DNA from: Taishania sp045629585
GTDB lineage: Bacteria; Bacteroidota; Bacteroidia; Flavobacteriales_D; Crocinitomicaceae
Direction: 5' to 3'
DNA: 64,000 nucleotides
Assembly: GCA_045629585.1 (NCBI GenBank)
Contig: JAZQRM010000060.1
Span: forward strand, 17,312-81,311
In this document: positions 35,057 to 44,687 of the stretch, piece by piece
Layout: the number at the start of each line of letters is the position of its first letter
Numbering within the stretch: position 1 is the stretch's first letter
Translations under genes and position numbers: made by a program
Notes under the pieces: generated by a model
Seen by the model: the letters and a program-made list of their open reading frames with translations, nothing else
What the model was told of the DNA's origin: nothing
The model's database searches: none

Positions 35057-35542
35057 ATGCAATTACATAAGATAATACTACTTTATATTTCACTTTTAGC
35101 ATTTACAAGTCATGCTCAGAATTCATCAGCAGGTGGACCACCAACTGAAAAACAACTTATCGGATTTTGGAAAAAAGTGAATCATCCAAATGAAGATGAA
35201 ATAAATATTGTGAATCCCTGGCCTCAAAAATTCCAATGGTTTGCATTTTATAAAGACGGTTCTTTTAACTCCATGATGATGGATGAAGATGCAAACTATA
35301 GTGCAAAAGACTTAAATACAATGTTTAAGATATTCCCTCACAACCAATCTCCTCAATACATTCTAAATGGTCAAATGTTGTTAATCACTCAACCGACTAT
35401 TCCTGACTACCAAGAAACATGGGGCGTAAACTTACTTGCGATGGACATCAATGAACTTTTAACAAAAGGACGATTAATTATGAGCCTCGATGATGGTGCA
35501 GGAAATCCAATCTATTATCGTATACTGGAGCGTGTGAAGTAA
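35057..35542 (+). CDS. Secreted lipocalin-like protein of unknown function
   Basis: 161 residues with a signal peptide (MQLHKIILLYISLLAFTSHAQ). The mature part has a GxWK start (LIGFWKKVNHPNED) and alternating beta-segments (WFAFYKDGSFNSMMMD, YILNGQMLLITQ, RLIMSLDDGAGNPIYYRILER). This resembles lipocalin-like/DUF4488-type domains, though I cannot confirm the family. The stop is immediately adjacent to the stop of uvrB on the other strand, with no spacer. Confidence 0.6.
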   Translation: MQLHKIILLYISLLAFTSHAQNSSAGGPPTEKQLIGFWKKVNHPNEDEINIVNPWPQKFQWFAFYKDGSFNSMMMDEDANYSAKDLNTMFKIFPHNQSPQYILNGQMLLITQPTIPDYQETWGVNLLAMDINELLTKGRLIMSLDDGAGNPIYYRILERVK

Positions 35543-37549
35543 TTACCTCACCTTCCCTTGTAATTCAAACATAATATCTCTCAGACGAGCAGCTTCGATG
35601 AAATCTAAATTCTTGGCTGCTTTTTCCATTTCTTTTCGAGTAGCCGCAATTTGTTTCTCTAAATCCTCCTTCGGAATGTAGCCTGACTTTGCCTCCGCCA
35701 CCATTTTCAATGACTCTTCGACTTTATATTCTTTTATTGGTTCCTCTTTTTTCGTGGTTATCGTAATCATCTTCTCCAGTGATTTATTCAACGGTTGAGG
35801 TGTCAAACCATTCGCTTCATTGTAAGCTATCTGTATACTTCTACGTCGCGCAGTTTCATCAATGGTTTTCTGCATAGAATCGGTCATTTTATCCGCATAC
35901 ATAATTACATGACCATTGATATTTCTTGCCGCACGTCCGACGGTTTGTACAAGCGAACGAACATTTCGTAAAAACCCCTCTTTATCCGCATCCAAAATAA
36001 CAACCAAACTCACTTCTGGTAGATCCAGACCTTCTCGTAACAAGTTTACCCCTATTAACACATCAAAAACCCCTAGACGTAAATCATGAAGAATTTCAAT
36101 TCGCTCCAACGTGTCGACTTCACTGTGAATATAACGACAGGGTATAGAAATTCGATCAAGGTATTTTTGTAATTCCTCTGCCATTCTTTTCGTTAAAGTG
36201 GTTACTAAAACACGTTCGTTGCGGTCTCTTCGAATTTGAATTTGTTCAATTAAATCATCAATCTGATTCAAACTTGGTTTTACTTCAATCGTTGGATCTA
36301 ATAATCCTGTCGGTCGAATCACTTGTTCCACTACAACTCCTTCTGATTGCTGTAATTCGTAATCCGCTGGAGTTGCTGAAATATAAATGACTTGATTCAA
36401 TAAACCTTCGAATTCTTCAAACTTTAACGGACGATTATCCATCGCTGCCTGCAAACGAAATCCATAATCCACCAAATTGATTTTCCGAGCACGATCACCT
36501 CCGTACATAGCACGAATCTGCGGAACGGTAACATGACTTTCATCAATGACCATCATAAAATCATCTGGAAAATAATCCAACAAACAGAATGGGCGCTCCC
36601 CCGTTTTACGATTATCAAAATAGCGGGAATAATTCTCAATTCCGGAGCAATAACCCAACTCACGAATCATCTCCATGTCATAATTCACACGTTCACTAAG
36701 TCGGTTTGACTCCTCCAATTTTCCTTCTTTTCGAAATGCTTCGACCTGAACGACCATATCTTCTCCAATTTGCTCCAATGCTTGCTTTGTATTTTCAGCA
36801 CTCGAAACGAAGATATTTGCAGGGTAAATATTTATTTCGGAAAAAGTTTCTAATCTGGTGTTTGTTTCCGGATCAATGGTATAAATGGCTTCAATATCGT
36901 CACCCCAAAATTCAATTCTCAATGCATAATCAGCATACGCTAAGAAAATATCAACCGTATCTCCTTTCACACGGAAAGTTCCACGTTTAAATTCACTTAA
37001 AGCACGTGAATAAAGGTTTTCAACCAATCGAAATAGGAATTTATTCCTTGAAACTGATTGCCCTACTTTTACAGACATAATGGAATTAGCAAACTCATTC
37101 GGGTTTCCAATACCATAAATACAGGAAACCGAAGAAATCACAATAACATCCTTACGCCCAGACAATAAAGCCGAAGTTGCAGAGAGACGCAATTTTTCAA
37201 TCTCCTCGTTAATTTGCAAATCTTTTTCAATATATGTGCCTGTAACAGGAAGATAAGCTTCCGGCTGATAATAATCATAATAGGAAACAAAATATTCTAC
37301 CGCGTTATTGGGAAAAAATTGTTTAAACTCTCCATATAATTGAGCAGCTAATGTTTTGTTATGCGAAAGAATTAACGTAGGACGATTAACCTCTTTGATC
37401 ACGTTGGCAACCGTAAACGTTTTTCCACTCCCCGTCACCCCAAGCAAAGTTTGGGCAAACTGTCTATCGTTCAAGCCGTTTACCAACTCTTCAATCGCCT
37501 TAGGCTGATCACCAGTTGGTTTAAATTCCGATACCAATTCAAAGTCCAT
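35543..37549 (-). CDS. uvrB: UvrABC excinuclease subunit B
   Basis: 668 residues, normal UvrB length. Walker A is GVTGSGKT (37-44). The beta-hairpin damage-probe region is YYDYYQPEAYLP. Other markers: DEAD-like motif IDESH, helicase motifs including TLTKRMAEEL and QTVGRAARN, and the C-terminal UVR domain (EDLEKQIAATRKEME...AARLRD) that binds UvrC. It verifies DNA damage in nucleotide excision repair. A TAAATTTG -7 box ends only 4 nt before the ATG, so the mRNA may be leaderless. No SOS-box was recognised. Confidence 0.98.
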   Translation of the reverse strand: MDFELVSEFKPTGDQPKAIEELVNGLNDRQFAQTLLGVTGSGKTFTVANVIKEVNRPTLILSHNKTLAAQLYGEFKQFFPNNAVEYFVSYYDYYQPEAYLPVTGTYIEKDLQINEEIEKLRLSATSALLSGRKDVIVISSVSCIYGIGNPNEFANSIMSVKVGQSVSRNKFLFRLVENLYSRALSEFKRGTFRVKGDTVDIFLAYADYALRIEFWGDDIEAIYTIDPETNTRLETFSEINIYPANIFVSSAENTKQALEQIGEDMVVQVEAFRKEGKLEESNRLSERVNYDMEMIRELGYCSGIENYSRYFDNRKTGERPFCLLDYFPDDFMMVIDESHVTVPQIRAMYGGDRARKINLVDYGFRLQAAMDNRPLKFEEFEGLLNQVIYISATPADYELQQSEGVVVEQVIRPTGLLDPTIEVKPSLNQIDDLIEQIQIRRDRNERVLVTTLTKRMAEELQKYLDRISIPCRYIHSEVDTLERIEILHDLRLGVFDVLIGVNLLREGLDLPEVSLVVILDADKEGFLRNVRSLVQTVGRAARNINGHVIMYADKMTDSMQKTIDETARRRSIQIAYNEANGLTPQPLNKSLEKMITITTKKEEPIKEYKVEESLKMVAEAKSGYIPKEDLEKQIAATRKEMEKAAKNLDFIEAARLRDIMFELQGKVR

Positions 37550-37553
37550 ATTA

Positions 37554-37561
37554 CAAATTTA
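37554..37561 (-). promoter_or_regulatory. Putative -7 box for uvrB
   Basis: TAAATTTG on the minus strand, 4 nt before the ATG. Transcription starting about 7 nt downstream of the box centre would begin at or next to the start codon. Confidence 0.45.
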
Positions 37562-37651
37562 CGATTATTTAAACCCTTTTGATACCTAAAACATCCAATT
37601 TACTTCTTACCTTCGTTCTTTCATTACAATAAATCTATAATCTTTTATTTT

Positions 37652-38620
37652 ATGTTGGTTTGGATCCTTTTCTTTGTCATCATTGCCATTTGTCTTGCTC
37701 TTGATTTAGGCGTTTTTCATAAAAAAAATGAAGTCGTAAGCATGAAAGACTCTTTAAAATGGACTGCCCTTTGGGTAGTATGTGCACTTCTATTTGGTGT
37801 TGGAATTTTCTTCATTTATGAATATAAACTCTTTGACATTGCCACCCATCACATGGATGGATTGGAAGCGATGACCAAATATTATACAGGTTACGTATTG
37901 GAAGAATCCTTAAGCATGGATAATATTTTCGTTATGGCGATGATATTTGCTTATTTCAAGATTGATAAAATCTACCAACATCGTATCCTTTTCTGGGGAA
38001 TATTAGGAGCTGTATTTTTCCGATTAATAATGATCCTTTTAGGAAGTGCATTAATTGCTCAGTTCTCTTGGGTAATGTACGTTTTTGGTGCGATCTTAAT
38101 CTTTTCTGCTTTAAAAATGCTAAAAGGTGATGAAGAAGAATCTTCGAATTTCCAAGATAGCATTGGAGTGAAACTTCTATCTAAAATTTACCCAATTAAC
38201 TGGGAAGTGCAAAATGGAAAATTCTTTACCATTCAAAATGGAAAAAAGATGGCCACTCCATTATTAGCTGCTTTAGTTGTAGTAGAATTTACCGATATTC
38301 TATTCGCTGTTGATTCCATTCCCGCAATTTTCAGCGTCACGGATGATCCATTTATCATTTTCAGTTCTAACATCTTTGCTATTTTGGGACTAAGAAACCT
38401 TTACTTCTTCCTTTCTGGAATGTTAGATAAATTCGCCTACATCAAATATTCTTTGGTCTTTATCTTAATGTACGTTGGTGTAAAGATGATGCTTCATAAA
38501 TACCTACATTTCCTTCAAGAAAACTCATGGATTTCATTGGTAATTATACTTGCTGCTTTAGTTATAGGAGTGCTGTACTCAATGTTTAAGAATAAACAAG
38601 CAGAGGCGCAAGCTAAATAA
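37652..38620 (+). CDS. TerC/Alx-family membrane protein
   Basis: 322 residues with about nine transmembrane helices. TerC family signatures are DLGVFHKKNE near the N-terminus, GYVLEESLSMDNIFVMAMIF, and VVEFTDILFAVDSIPAIFSVTDDPFIIFSSNIFAILGLRNLYFFL in pieces. Buried acidic residues fit metal-ion (manganese) export, as shown for Alx/MntP-like relatives. The dinB gene starts 4 bp later, so the two are probably one operon. Confidence 0.92.
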   Translation: MLVWILFFVIIAICLALDLGVFHKKNEVVSMKDSLKWTALWVVCALLFGVGIFFIYEYKLFDIATHHMDGLEAMTKYYTGYVLEESLSMDNIFVMAMIFAYFKIDKIYQHRILFWGILGAVFFRLIMILLGSALIAQFSWVMYVFGAILIFSALKMLKGDEEESSNFQDSIGVKLLSKIYPINWEVQNGKFFTIQNGKKMATPLLAALVVVEFTDILFAVDSIPAIFSVTDDPFIIFSSNIFAILGLRNLYFFLSGMLDKFAYIKYSLVFILMYVGVKMMLHKYLHFLQENSWISLVIILAALVIGVLYSMFKNKQAEAQAK

Positions 38621-38624
38621 AAAA

Positions 38625-39674
38625 ATGCGCAAGATTATTCATATCGACATGGATGCTTTTTTCGCTTCTGTGGAAAAACTGGATAATCCTGCTTTCAAAA
38701 ATATTCCTATTGCAGTCGGCGGAAGCGAAGAACGTGGAGTTGTATCCGCCGCCTGCTATATTGCTCGTAAATATGGTGTTCGTTCAGCAATGAGCGGGAA
38801 AATGGCAAAAAAGCTGTGTCCTAAAATCACCTTTACTCCCGTACGTTACGCACGCTATTCCGAGATTTCCAAACAAATACATGAAATATTTCATCGGTTT
38901 ACAGATCAAATTGAACCGCTAGCCTTAGACGAAGCCTATTTAGATGTTACAGAAAATAAAATGAATGTTGACTCAGCCGCATTAATTGCCTTAAACATCA
39001 AGGAATTAATTAAAAAAGAACTCAATCTTACCGCATCAGCTGGAGTTTCTTACAATAAGTTTTTAGCTAAACTAGCCAGTGACGAAGATAAACCCAATGG
39101 ACTTTTTATAATCGAACCCGAAGACGCATTTGCCTATATTTCAGATTTACCGATTAATCGTTTTTATGGAATTGGAGAAACAACCGCACATCGAATGCGG
39201 GAATTGGGTATAATCAAAGGAAAAGATTTACTCTCCTACTCTATACAACAACTAGAAGCGTATTTTGGAAAGATGGGACCTTTCTTATACAATATCGCAC
39301 GTGGAATTGATCATCGTCCAGTAGACGCCAATCACATACGTAAATCCATCGCTAGTGAAACGACTTTTAATGAAGACATTTGGGAGAAACAAACCTTGCT
39401 AAATGTTTTCGAACACGAAACAGAAGATTTATGGAAACGAGTAAAGCAAACACATCGCGTAGGAAAAACACTTTCTATAAAAATAAAGTTTGAAGACTTT
39501 ACAGTAATCACACGAGCAAAAACAGGACTAACCTATATCAAAGATTTGGAAGAAGCTAAGCAAATTGTTTTGGAATTAGTTGAAAGGCAATTTCCGCTCG
39601 ACAAAGCAGTTCGCCTAGTCGGCGTGCAACTCTCTAACTTAAATACTGATGAATTTCAATTGGAGTTGTTTTAA
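38625..39674 (+). CDS. dinB: DNA polymerase IV (Y-family)
   Basis: 349 residues. Palm motifs are HIDMDAFFASVE (metal Asp) and ALDEAYLDVT (catalytic DE); then a helix-hairpin-helix thumb region (RFYGIGETTAHRMRELGI) and a little-finger domain. Ends DEFQLELF, a QLxLF-type beta-clamp-binding motif that recruits the polymerase to DnaN. Error-prone translesion synthesis. Same strand as terC with only 4 bp between them. Confidence 0.96.
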   Translation: MRKIIHIDMDAFFASVEKLDNPAFKNIPIAVGGSEERGVVSAACYIARKYGVRSAMSGKMAKKLCPKITFTPVRYARYSEISKQIHEIFHRFTDQIEPLALDEAYLDVTENKMNVDSAALIALNIKELIKKELNLTASAGVSYNKFLAKLASDEDKPNGLFIIEPEDAFAYISDLPINRFYGIGETTAHRMRELGIIKGKDLLSYSIQQLEAYFGKMGPFLYNIARGIDHRPVDANHIRKSIASETTFNEDIWEKQTLLNVFEHETEDLWKRVKQTHRVGKTLSIKIKFEDFTVITRAKTGLTYIKDLEEAKQIVLELVERQFPLDKAVRLVGVQLSNLNTDEFQLELF

Positions 39675-39722
39675 ACAAAAAAAGAGGAGCTTTCACCCCT
39701 CCTTTCATTTTAAGATATTTAA

Positions 39723-41636
39723 CTAAGCATTTAACCTACCCTCTATTATTTCTGTCACACATTCAGGATTTATCAAAGTCGAGGTATCTCCCAATTGATC
39801 CATTTCCCCATTTGACACTTTTCGAAGAATACGTCGCATGATTTTTCCTGATCTAGTTTTTGGAAGAGCCGAAACAAACTGAATGTAATCAAGTTTAGCA
39901 ATAGGGCCAATTTTATCAGAAATCAATTGATTAATTTCCTTTCTTAAATTTTCTTGAACACGCGACTCACCACTATCTGTAAGCATAACAAATCCATACA
40001 ACGCACTTCCTTTTATATCATGAGGAACACCGACAATCGCTGATTCAGCAACAGCTGGATGTTCATTAATAGCATCTTCAATGGGTGCTGTACCTAAATT
40101 ATGTCCTGAAACGATAATTACATCGTCCACTCGCCCAGTGATTCGATAATAACCAACAGCATCTCTGTAAGCGCTATCTCCTGTGAAATAATAACCTTTA
40201 TGTGCAGAGAAATACGTTTCTTTAAAGCGTTGATGATCGCCCCAAATCGTTCTAGCCATGGAAGGCCAAGGAAAACCAATACACAAATGTCCTTCCACCT
40301 GATTACCAACTTGCTTTTCGCTTGTCTCACTTAAAATAACGGGCTGAATCCCTGGTAAAGGAAGGGTAGCATAAGTTGGAATCGTCGGTGTGATATATGG
40401 AATAGGCGAAATCATGATTGAACCTGTTTCTGTTTGCCACCACGTATCCACAATTGGACAATTCTTTTTACCAACGTTATCATTCATCCATTTCCATGCT
40501 TCGTCATTAATTGGCTCACCAACAGAACCTAAAATTTTTAACGAAGACAGATCTTTATTTTCCAACCAACTAATTCCTTCTTTCGCTAAAGATCGAATAG
40601 CAGTTGGAGCAGTGTAAAAATGTGTAATTTTATGTTTTTCAATCACTTCCCAAAAACGTCCAAAATCAGGATAGGAAGGGATTCCTTCAAATAAAACAGT
40701 CGTCGCTCCATTTAATAAAGGTCCATAAACAATGTAAGAATGTCCAGTAATCCAACCAATATCAGCGGTGCACCAAAAAATATCTCCAGGACGATACTGA
40801 AAAACATTTTTAAAGGTGTAGGCAGCTCCTATCATATAACCAGCAGTGGTGTGTACCATACCTTTTGGCTTACCCGTTGAACCAGATGTATACAAAATAA
40901 ACAAAGGATCCTCAGCCTCCATAATCTCAGGTTCACAAGTAGTCGCCGCATATTCTAATAAATCTGCCAACCATTCATCTCTTCCTTCAACAAAATTAAT
41001 AGGTGTATTGGTTCTTTTAACCAGTAGAACTTTTTGCACACTTGGACAATTGTACAAAGCTTCATCAACAATTCCTTTTAAATCGATTGTTTTAGCTCCT
41101 CTATATCCACCATCTGCCGTGATTACCAACTTACAATCAGAGTCCGTTATTCGAGAAGATAAAGCTTGTGCGGAAAAACCAGCAAAAACAACCGAATGAA
41201 TCGCGCCTATTCGTGCACATGCCAACAATGAGATGGCCAATTCAGGAATCATCGGCAAATAAATGCAAACACGATCTCCCTTTTGAATCCCTTGTTGCCT
41301 TAGTACATTTGCTAATTGATTAACACGTGCGTATAATTCATTATAAGAAATATGTTGTGCTGGCTCATTAGGATTATTCGGTTCAAATAAAATAGCAGTT
41401 TTCTCGCCACTTATTTTTAAATGCCTATCCAAACAATTTTCAGTGATATTTAACTGCGCAGCAGCAAACCATTCTATTTTTGGTGTTTCAAACTCCCAAT
41501 TAAGCACTCTGTTCCAACGTTTTCGCCATAAAAAGTGCTCTTCTGCAATTTCTTCCCAAAATAATTCGGGAGAATTCACTGATTTTCGATAAATATGGAA
41601 GTATTCTTCCAAATGTTTAATATGGTAATTACTCAT
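39723..41636 (-). CDS. acs: Acetyl-CoA synthetase
   Basis: 637 residues, typical AMP-forming acetate-CoA ligase. AMP-binding P-loop ILYTSGSTGKPKGMVH, WWQTETGSIMISP, TGDSAYRD, ITGRVDDVIIVSGHNLGT, and the C-terminal KTRSGKIMRR with Lys598, the residue acetylated to control Acs elsewhere. Converts acetate, ATP and CoA to acetyl-CoA. An AraC-type regulator is transcribed divergently 141 bp away and may control it (inference). Confidence 0.97.
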   Translation of the reverse strand: MSNYHIKHLEEYFHIYRKSVNSPELFWEEIAEEHFLWRKRWNRVLNWEFETPKIEWFAAAQLNITENCLDRHLKISGEKTAILFEPNNPNEPAQHISYNELYARVNQLANVLRQQGIQKGDRVCIYLPMIPELAISLLACARIGAIHSVVFAGFSAQALSSRITDSDCKLVITADGGYRGAKTIDLKGIVDEALYNCPSVQKVLLVKRTNTPINFVEGRDEWLADLLEYAATTCEPEIMEAEDPLFILYTSGSTGKPKGMVHTTAGYMIGAAYTFKNVFQYRPGDIFWCTADIGWITGHSYIVYGPLLNGATTVLFEGIPSYPDFGRFWEVIEKHKITHFYTAPTAIRSLAKEGISWLENKDLSSLKILGSVGEPINDEAWKWMNDNVGKKNCPIVDTWWQTETGSIMISPIPYITPTIPTYATLPLPGIQPVILSETSEKQVGNQVEGHLCIGFPWPSMARTIWGDHQRFKETYFSAHKGYYFTGDSAYRDAVGYYRITGRVDDVIIVSGHNLGTAPIEDAINEHPAVAESAIVGVPHDIKGSALYGFVMLTDSGESRVQENLRKEINQLISDKIGPIAKLDYIQFVSALPKTRSGKIMRRILRKVSNGEMDQLGDTSTLINPECVTEIIEGRLNA

Positions 41637-41777
41637 TTTTAGGGTATTAATATTTACTTACGCATTGTACGAAATAGCTGTTATTAAAAATAATCGACTA
41701 TAATTTACTAAAATTGGAATAAAACATTTCATTATAGGATTTTTTTCACCAACTTTGATGTATTACAATTAAACAAA

Positions 41778-42671
41778 ATGAGTGTAAACAAGAAGATATT
41801 TTATAGAGGTCTTTACGGAAGCGACTCTATTGAATTGGCAAGAGGTATTGTCAATGTATATTCTTTTGGTGCAATTGCCAAGCAGTTTGACTATAAAATC
41901 AAAGAGCACCAACACGACGATTTATATCAAATCGTTTTGGTAGAAGAAGGATCGATGACTTTATATCTAGGTAATAAAAAAGAAGTCATTACAGAGCCCA
42001 CCTTTTTTACCGTTCCGAAAAACACGGCGCATGGTTATCAATTTCACACTGATGTAAAAGGATGGATTGTCTCTTTGTCTGATTCGATATTGGAAAGTAT
42101 CATGCAACGTGAAGCAGAGGTAATTGAAGCTTTAGATTTTGCCACTGTACAGCAAATCAACTCAAGCGAGAATAATCAATTAATCCGTCGAGTATTGACT
42201 CAAGTTATTAACGAATACAACGGTGAAAATCCAGGTCGCTTGTTAATGCTTCAAAACTTAATCGGTATGCTAATTATTCACCTGTACCGAATGAGTAGAC
42301 ACGGAAAAACAACTTATTCACAAGCTGACAATGCAAGTAAAGTGCTTTTCCGAAAGTTCAACCGAATGGTTATCGACACTCGTCAATTCAATAAAAGTAT
42401 AGAAGAATACGCCGATGAAATGAGTATTTCACCTGGACATCTAAATCGAATTTGTAAACAAGTTTCAGGCAAATCACCTAAAGATTTAGTAATTGACTTC
42501 TTTATGAATGAAGCCAAAATATTACTTTCCGACGATCGTTATAGCGTAAGCGAAGTGAGCCATTTAATTGGTTTAGACGACCCTAGTTACTTCTCTCGCT
42601 TATTTAAAAAGCGTACGGATATGACTCCAAACCAATTTAGAAAAAGCATAGGGATTATCAAACCCGATTAG
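41778..42671 (+). CDS. AraC-family transcriptional regulator
   Basis: 297 residues. An N-terminal cupin-like sensing domain (HQHDDLYQIVLVEEGSMTLYLG; FTVPKNTAHGYQF) is followed by two helix-turn-helix units in the last 100 residues (IEEYADEMSISPGHLNRICKQ and VSEVSHLIGLDDPSYFSRLFKKRTDMTPNQFR in pieces). Divergent to acs, so control of acetate use is plausible. Ends at a strong terminator. Confidence 0.92.
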   Translation: MSVNKKIFYRGLYGSDSIELARGIVNVYSFGAIAKQFDYKIKEHQHDDLYQIVLVEEGSMTLYLGNKKEVITEPTFFTVPKNTAHGYQFHTDVKGWIVSLSDSILESIMQREAEVIEALDFATVQQINSSENNQLIRRVLTQVINEYNGENPGRLLMLQNLIGMLIIHLYRMSRHGKTTYSQADNASKVLFRKFNRMVIDTRQFNKSIEEYADEMSISPGHLNRICKQVSGKSPKDLVIDFFMNEAKILLSDDRYSVSEVSHLIGLDDPSYFSRLFKKRTDMTPNQFRKSIGIIKPD

Positions 42672-42684
42672 AAAATATCAGAAT

Positions 42685-42712
42685 AAAAAAAGGAGCGGTT
42701 GCTCCTTTTTTT
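42685..42712. terminator. Bidirectional terminator
   Basis: AAAAAAAGGAGC / GCTCCTTTTTTT 12-bp stem, loop ggtt, between the convergent AraC and gasdermin-like genes. Confidence 0.9.
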
Positions 42713-42729
42713 ATTCCTAAGAAGTTTTA

Positions 42730-43434
42730 TTACTTAAATAAATCCCTTGAATCTGAAACTAAATGTAAATCAGAAAACTTATCCTTATTGAATTTAATTC
42801 TATTTGCTTTAATTGCAATTGGAATTAAAGAATCACCTTCAGACACCATCTTTATTGAATTATTAGATTGTCTCTGAAAACTTACCTTACCATTACCATT
42901 TGCAGAAGCTACTAAAGCATCAATATTAACATCACTTTCAGTTTTGATTTCTGCTACGAAGTTTTTAGCAAAAACAACTCCAGTCACTACAATTAGATTA
43001 TTTTGATTCATATCTTTCAAAAAGCGATCATTTGAAGCTTTTAATCGTGCGTCACTCAAAAACTGCATAATCTCACCTGTTGGAACGACTCTTGTTATAG
43101 AAGAATCATAACTGATGTTAACTTCTTTACCTTTCTTGATTTCGGCATCTAAAGAAACATTTCCAATCTTAAAAGCTTGTAAGCTATCATTTATAGCTGA
43201 CATACCTGCCTTAAAATCATACGACACAGACATACTAGAATTAATACTTAATGCATTATCCTCCTTTACCGAAATTTTAGTATCTCCATCGAATGCTTGT
43301 AGCATTTCATCAAAAAGTAATTCGATTTTTTTAGCAGGACGCTTCAAATAAAGTTGTAATAGATCCTGATTTCTGACTGGTCCATCGATCAAATCGTAAC
43401 CTGCATCTTTTAAATGTTTAACTAATTTTGACAT
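42730..43434 (-). CDS. Unrecognised soluble protein; possible bacterial gasdermin-like
   Basis: 234 residues, no Cys, no signal peptide. It follows the layout I know from bacterial gasdermins: KLVKHLKDAGYDLI near the N-terminus, a beta-rich middle, then EIMQFLSDARLKASNDRFLKDMNQN leading into the strand NLIVVTGVVFAKNFVAEI, which resembles the LYVVTxxxxxxxF core of gasdermins. A final beta strand (SLIPIAIKANRIKF) precedes a short charged tail of about 20 residues, where the inhibitory peptide would lie. Against: no N-terminal Cys for palmitoylation and no protease gene beside it. Treat the assignment as a hypothesis; otherwise conserved unknown. Confidence 0.45.
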   Translation of the reverse strand: MSKLVKHLKDAGYDLIDGPVRNQDLLQLYLKRPAKKIELLFDEMLQAFDGDTKISVKEDNALSINSSMSVSYDFKAGMSAINDSLQAFKIGNVSLDAEIKKGKEVNISYDSSITRVVPTGEIMQFLSDARLKASNDRFLKDMNQNNLIVVTGVVFAKNFVAEIKTESDVNIDALVASANGNGKVSFQRQSNNSIKMVSEGDSLIPIAIKANRIKFNKDKFSDLHLVSDSRDLFK

Positions 43435-43766
43435 ATAATATATTTAAATAGTAGAATATCTGATCAAACCATTCAACCAGTTTTGTAAAAATGAATGAAA
43501 AAATAGACTTTATCAAGAATAAAAGTTACAAATTTACGAACCGTGAATTATTCAGGTACTTTCCCTTATTACTTCACAGTAAAAACACCCTGCAAACAAA
43601 AACAAAGAACATTAATATCTTTAATAACCATCATCACATTTTGAGATCTACGGAATAAAAAAAATATAATCAGATCAAAAATGTTACTTTAAATTTTGAT
43701 CGTAATAAACCAAACGTAAGTTTCTAATTGTTCCAATAGAAATAAAAATATATAAGTTTTAACTTC
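43435..43766. other. Intergenic region, AT-rich
   Basis: Separates the divergent gasdermin-like gene and the broken secreted-protein gene. Apart from the small ORF at 43491-43658 I see no hairpin or good promoter box. Confidence 0.35.
43491..43658 (+). CDS. Possible small ORF (55 aa)
   Basis: ATG at 43491, beginning MNEKIDFIKNKSYKFTNREL, followed by a short hydrophobic patch (FPLLLHS) and a Lys/Asn/His-rich tail. No family recognised and no promoter box. It lies in an otherwise empty gap and may be chance. Confidence 0.2.
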   Translation: MNEKIDFIKNKSYKFTNRELFRYFPLLLHSKNTLQTKTKNINIFNNHHHILRSTE

Positions 43767-44396
43767 ATGAGAATAGCAATAATAGTCTTTACAATTGTAT
43801 TTCATCACATCGTCATTGGACAAAATGAAACGAAAACCAAAGTAATAGAAACAACAAAGAATTTCTTCACTGTCAGAGATTCTGAACTTACTCAACCATA
43901 AGAATTCCATAATAATAATAAAAACTGCGAAGGATCTTGCGAATTTTATTTAACAAAAGACAGCTTGTATTGGACTGGCTACTATATCAAAAACTTATTA
44001 ATTATAAAATCACTTCCAGTTTTCGAAAATAACGGGGTGAAATACAACCTGATTCTAACAACATCTATCACTTTTAATGCAGACAACTTATACAATAAAC
44101 TACTCAATCTAAACACCTATGACATAGAACAACTTACGGAAAACACACTTCAAAACAACTACATTGGAGAAAATAAGACTAAAAGAAAAAACGTCACGAT
44201 TCAATATAGTTTACCAGATAGTTCGCCCGATTGTAATATGACAATCACAACAAATGACTCAAAACAAAATACGGTAACTTATAGAAATGCATTGATTGAA
44301 GACGCAAACTTTCATCGAGTAAAGACTATAAAGATATTTCATGACATCAAACAACTACTAATAAACGAATTTGAATACTATCCATCCGGACACTAG
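43767..44396 (+). pseudogene. Secreted-protein gene interrupted by one in-frame stop
   Basis: An ATG at 43767 opens a signal peptide (MRIAIIVFTIVFHHIVIGQ) and runs 44 codons to TAA at 43899-43901. The same frame continues without shift (EFHNNNKNCEGSCEFYLTKD) to a stop at 44396. Joined, it would give about 208 residues with a Cys pair (CEGSC) and beta-rich character (NVTIQYSLPDSSPDCNMTIT). The signal peptide upstream and protein-like sequence downstream argue for one gene broken by a single nonsense codon. A sequencing error or stop read-through are alternatives. No family recognised. Confidence 0.6.
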
Positions 44397-44558
44397 CAAC
44401 TCGAATAACAACATACTTAAAAAAGATACTTCTGCTCAATCTTTACAGCCTTGAGGGCATTCTACAATAACACATCACCCTATTTACAAGTCTATAATGC
44501 ATCACAATTCGCGATAAATCAATATGCACACTTCTTTACAAAAAAAAAGAGATATAAC

Positions 44559-44593
44559 AAAAAAGAGATTAATCATTGATTAACCTCTTTTTT
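44559..44593 (-). terminator. Terminator of tRNA-Met
   Basis: On the minus strand AAAAAAGAGGTTAATC pairs with GATTAATCTCTTTTTT (one mismatch), loop aat, 8 bp after the tRNA. Confidence 0.8.
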
Positions 44594-44600
44594 TCTCTAG

Positions 44601-44674
44601 TAGCGAAACCGAGAGTTGAACTCGGGACCTCAGGGTTATGAATCCTGCGCTCTAACCAACTGAGCTATTTCGCC
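44601..44674 (-). tRNA. tRNA-Met (anticodon CAT)
   Basis: 74-nt cloverleaf. The acceptor strand GGCGAAA pairs with TTTCGCT (a terminal G-U), with a D arm GCTC...GAGC, anticodon stem CAGGA/CCCTG around TTCATAA, and a T arm with GTTCAAC. The CCA end is not encoded (CTA follows). The CAT anticodon could also mark the lysidine-modified tRNA-Ile2, but the body looks like an elongator Met tRNA. Confidence 0.92.
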
Positions 44675-44687
44675 GTCTTTGCGAGGG

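Noticed and set aside
39675..39722. Terminator between dinB and acs
   Set aside because: GAGG...CCTC pairing is short and bulged; not convincing.
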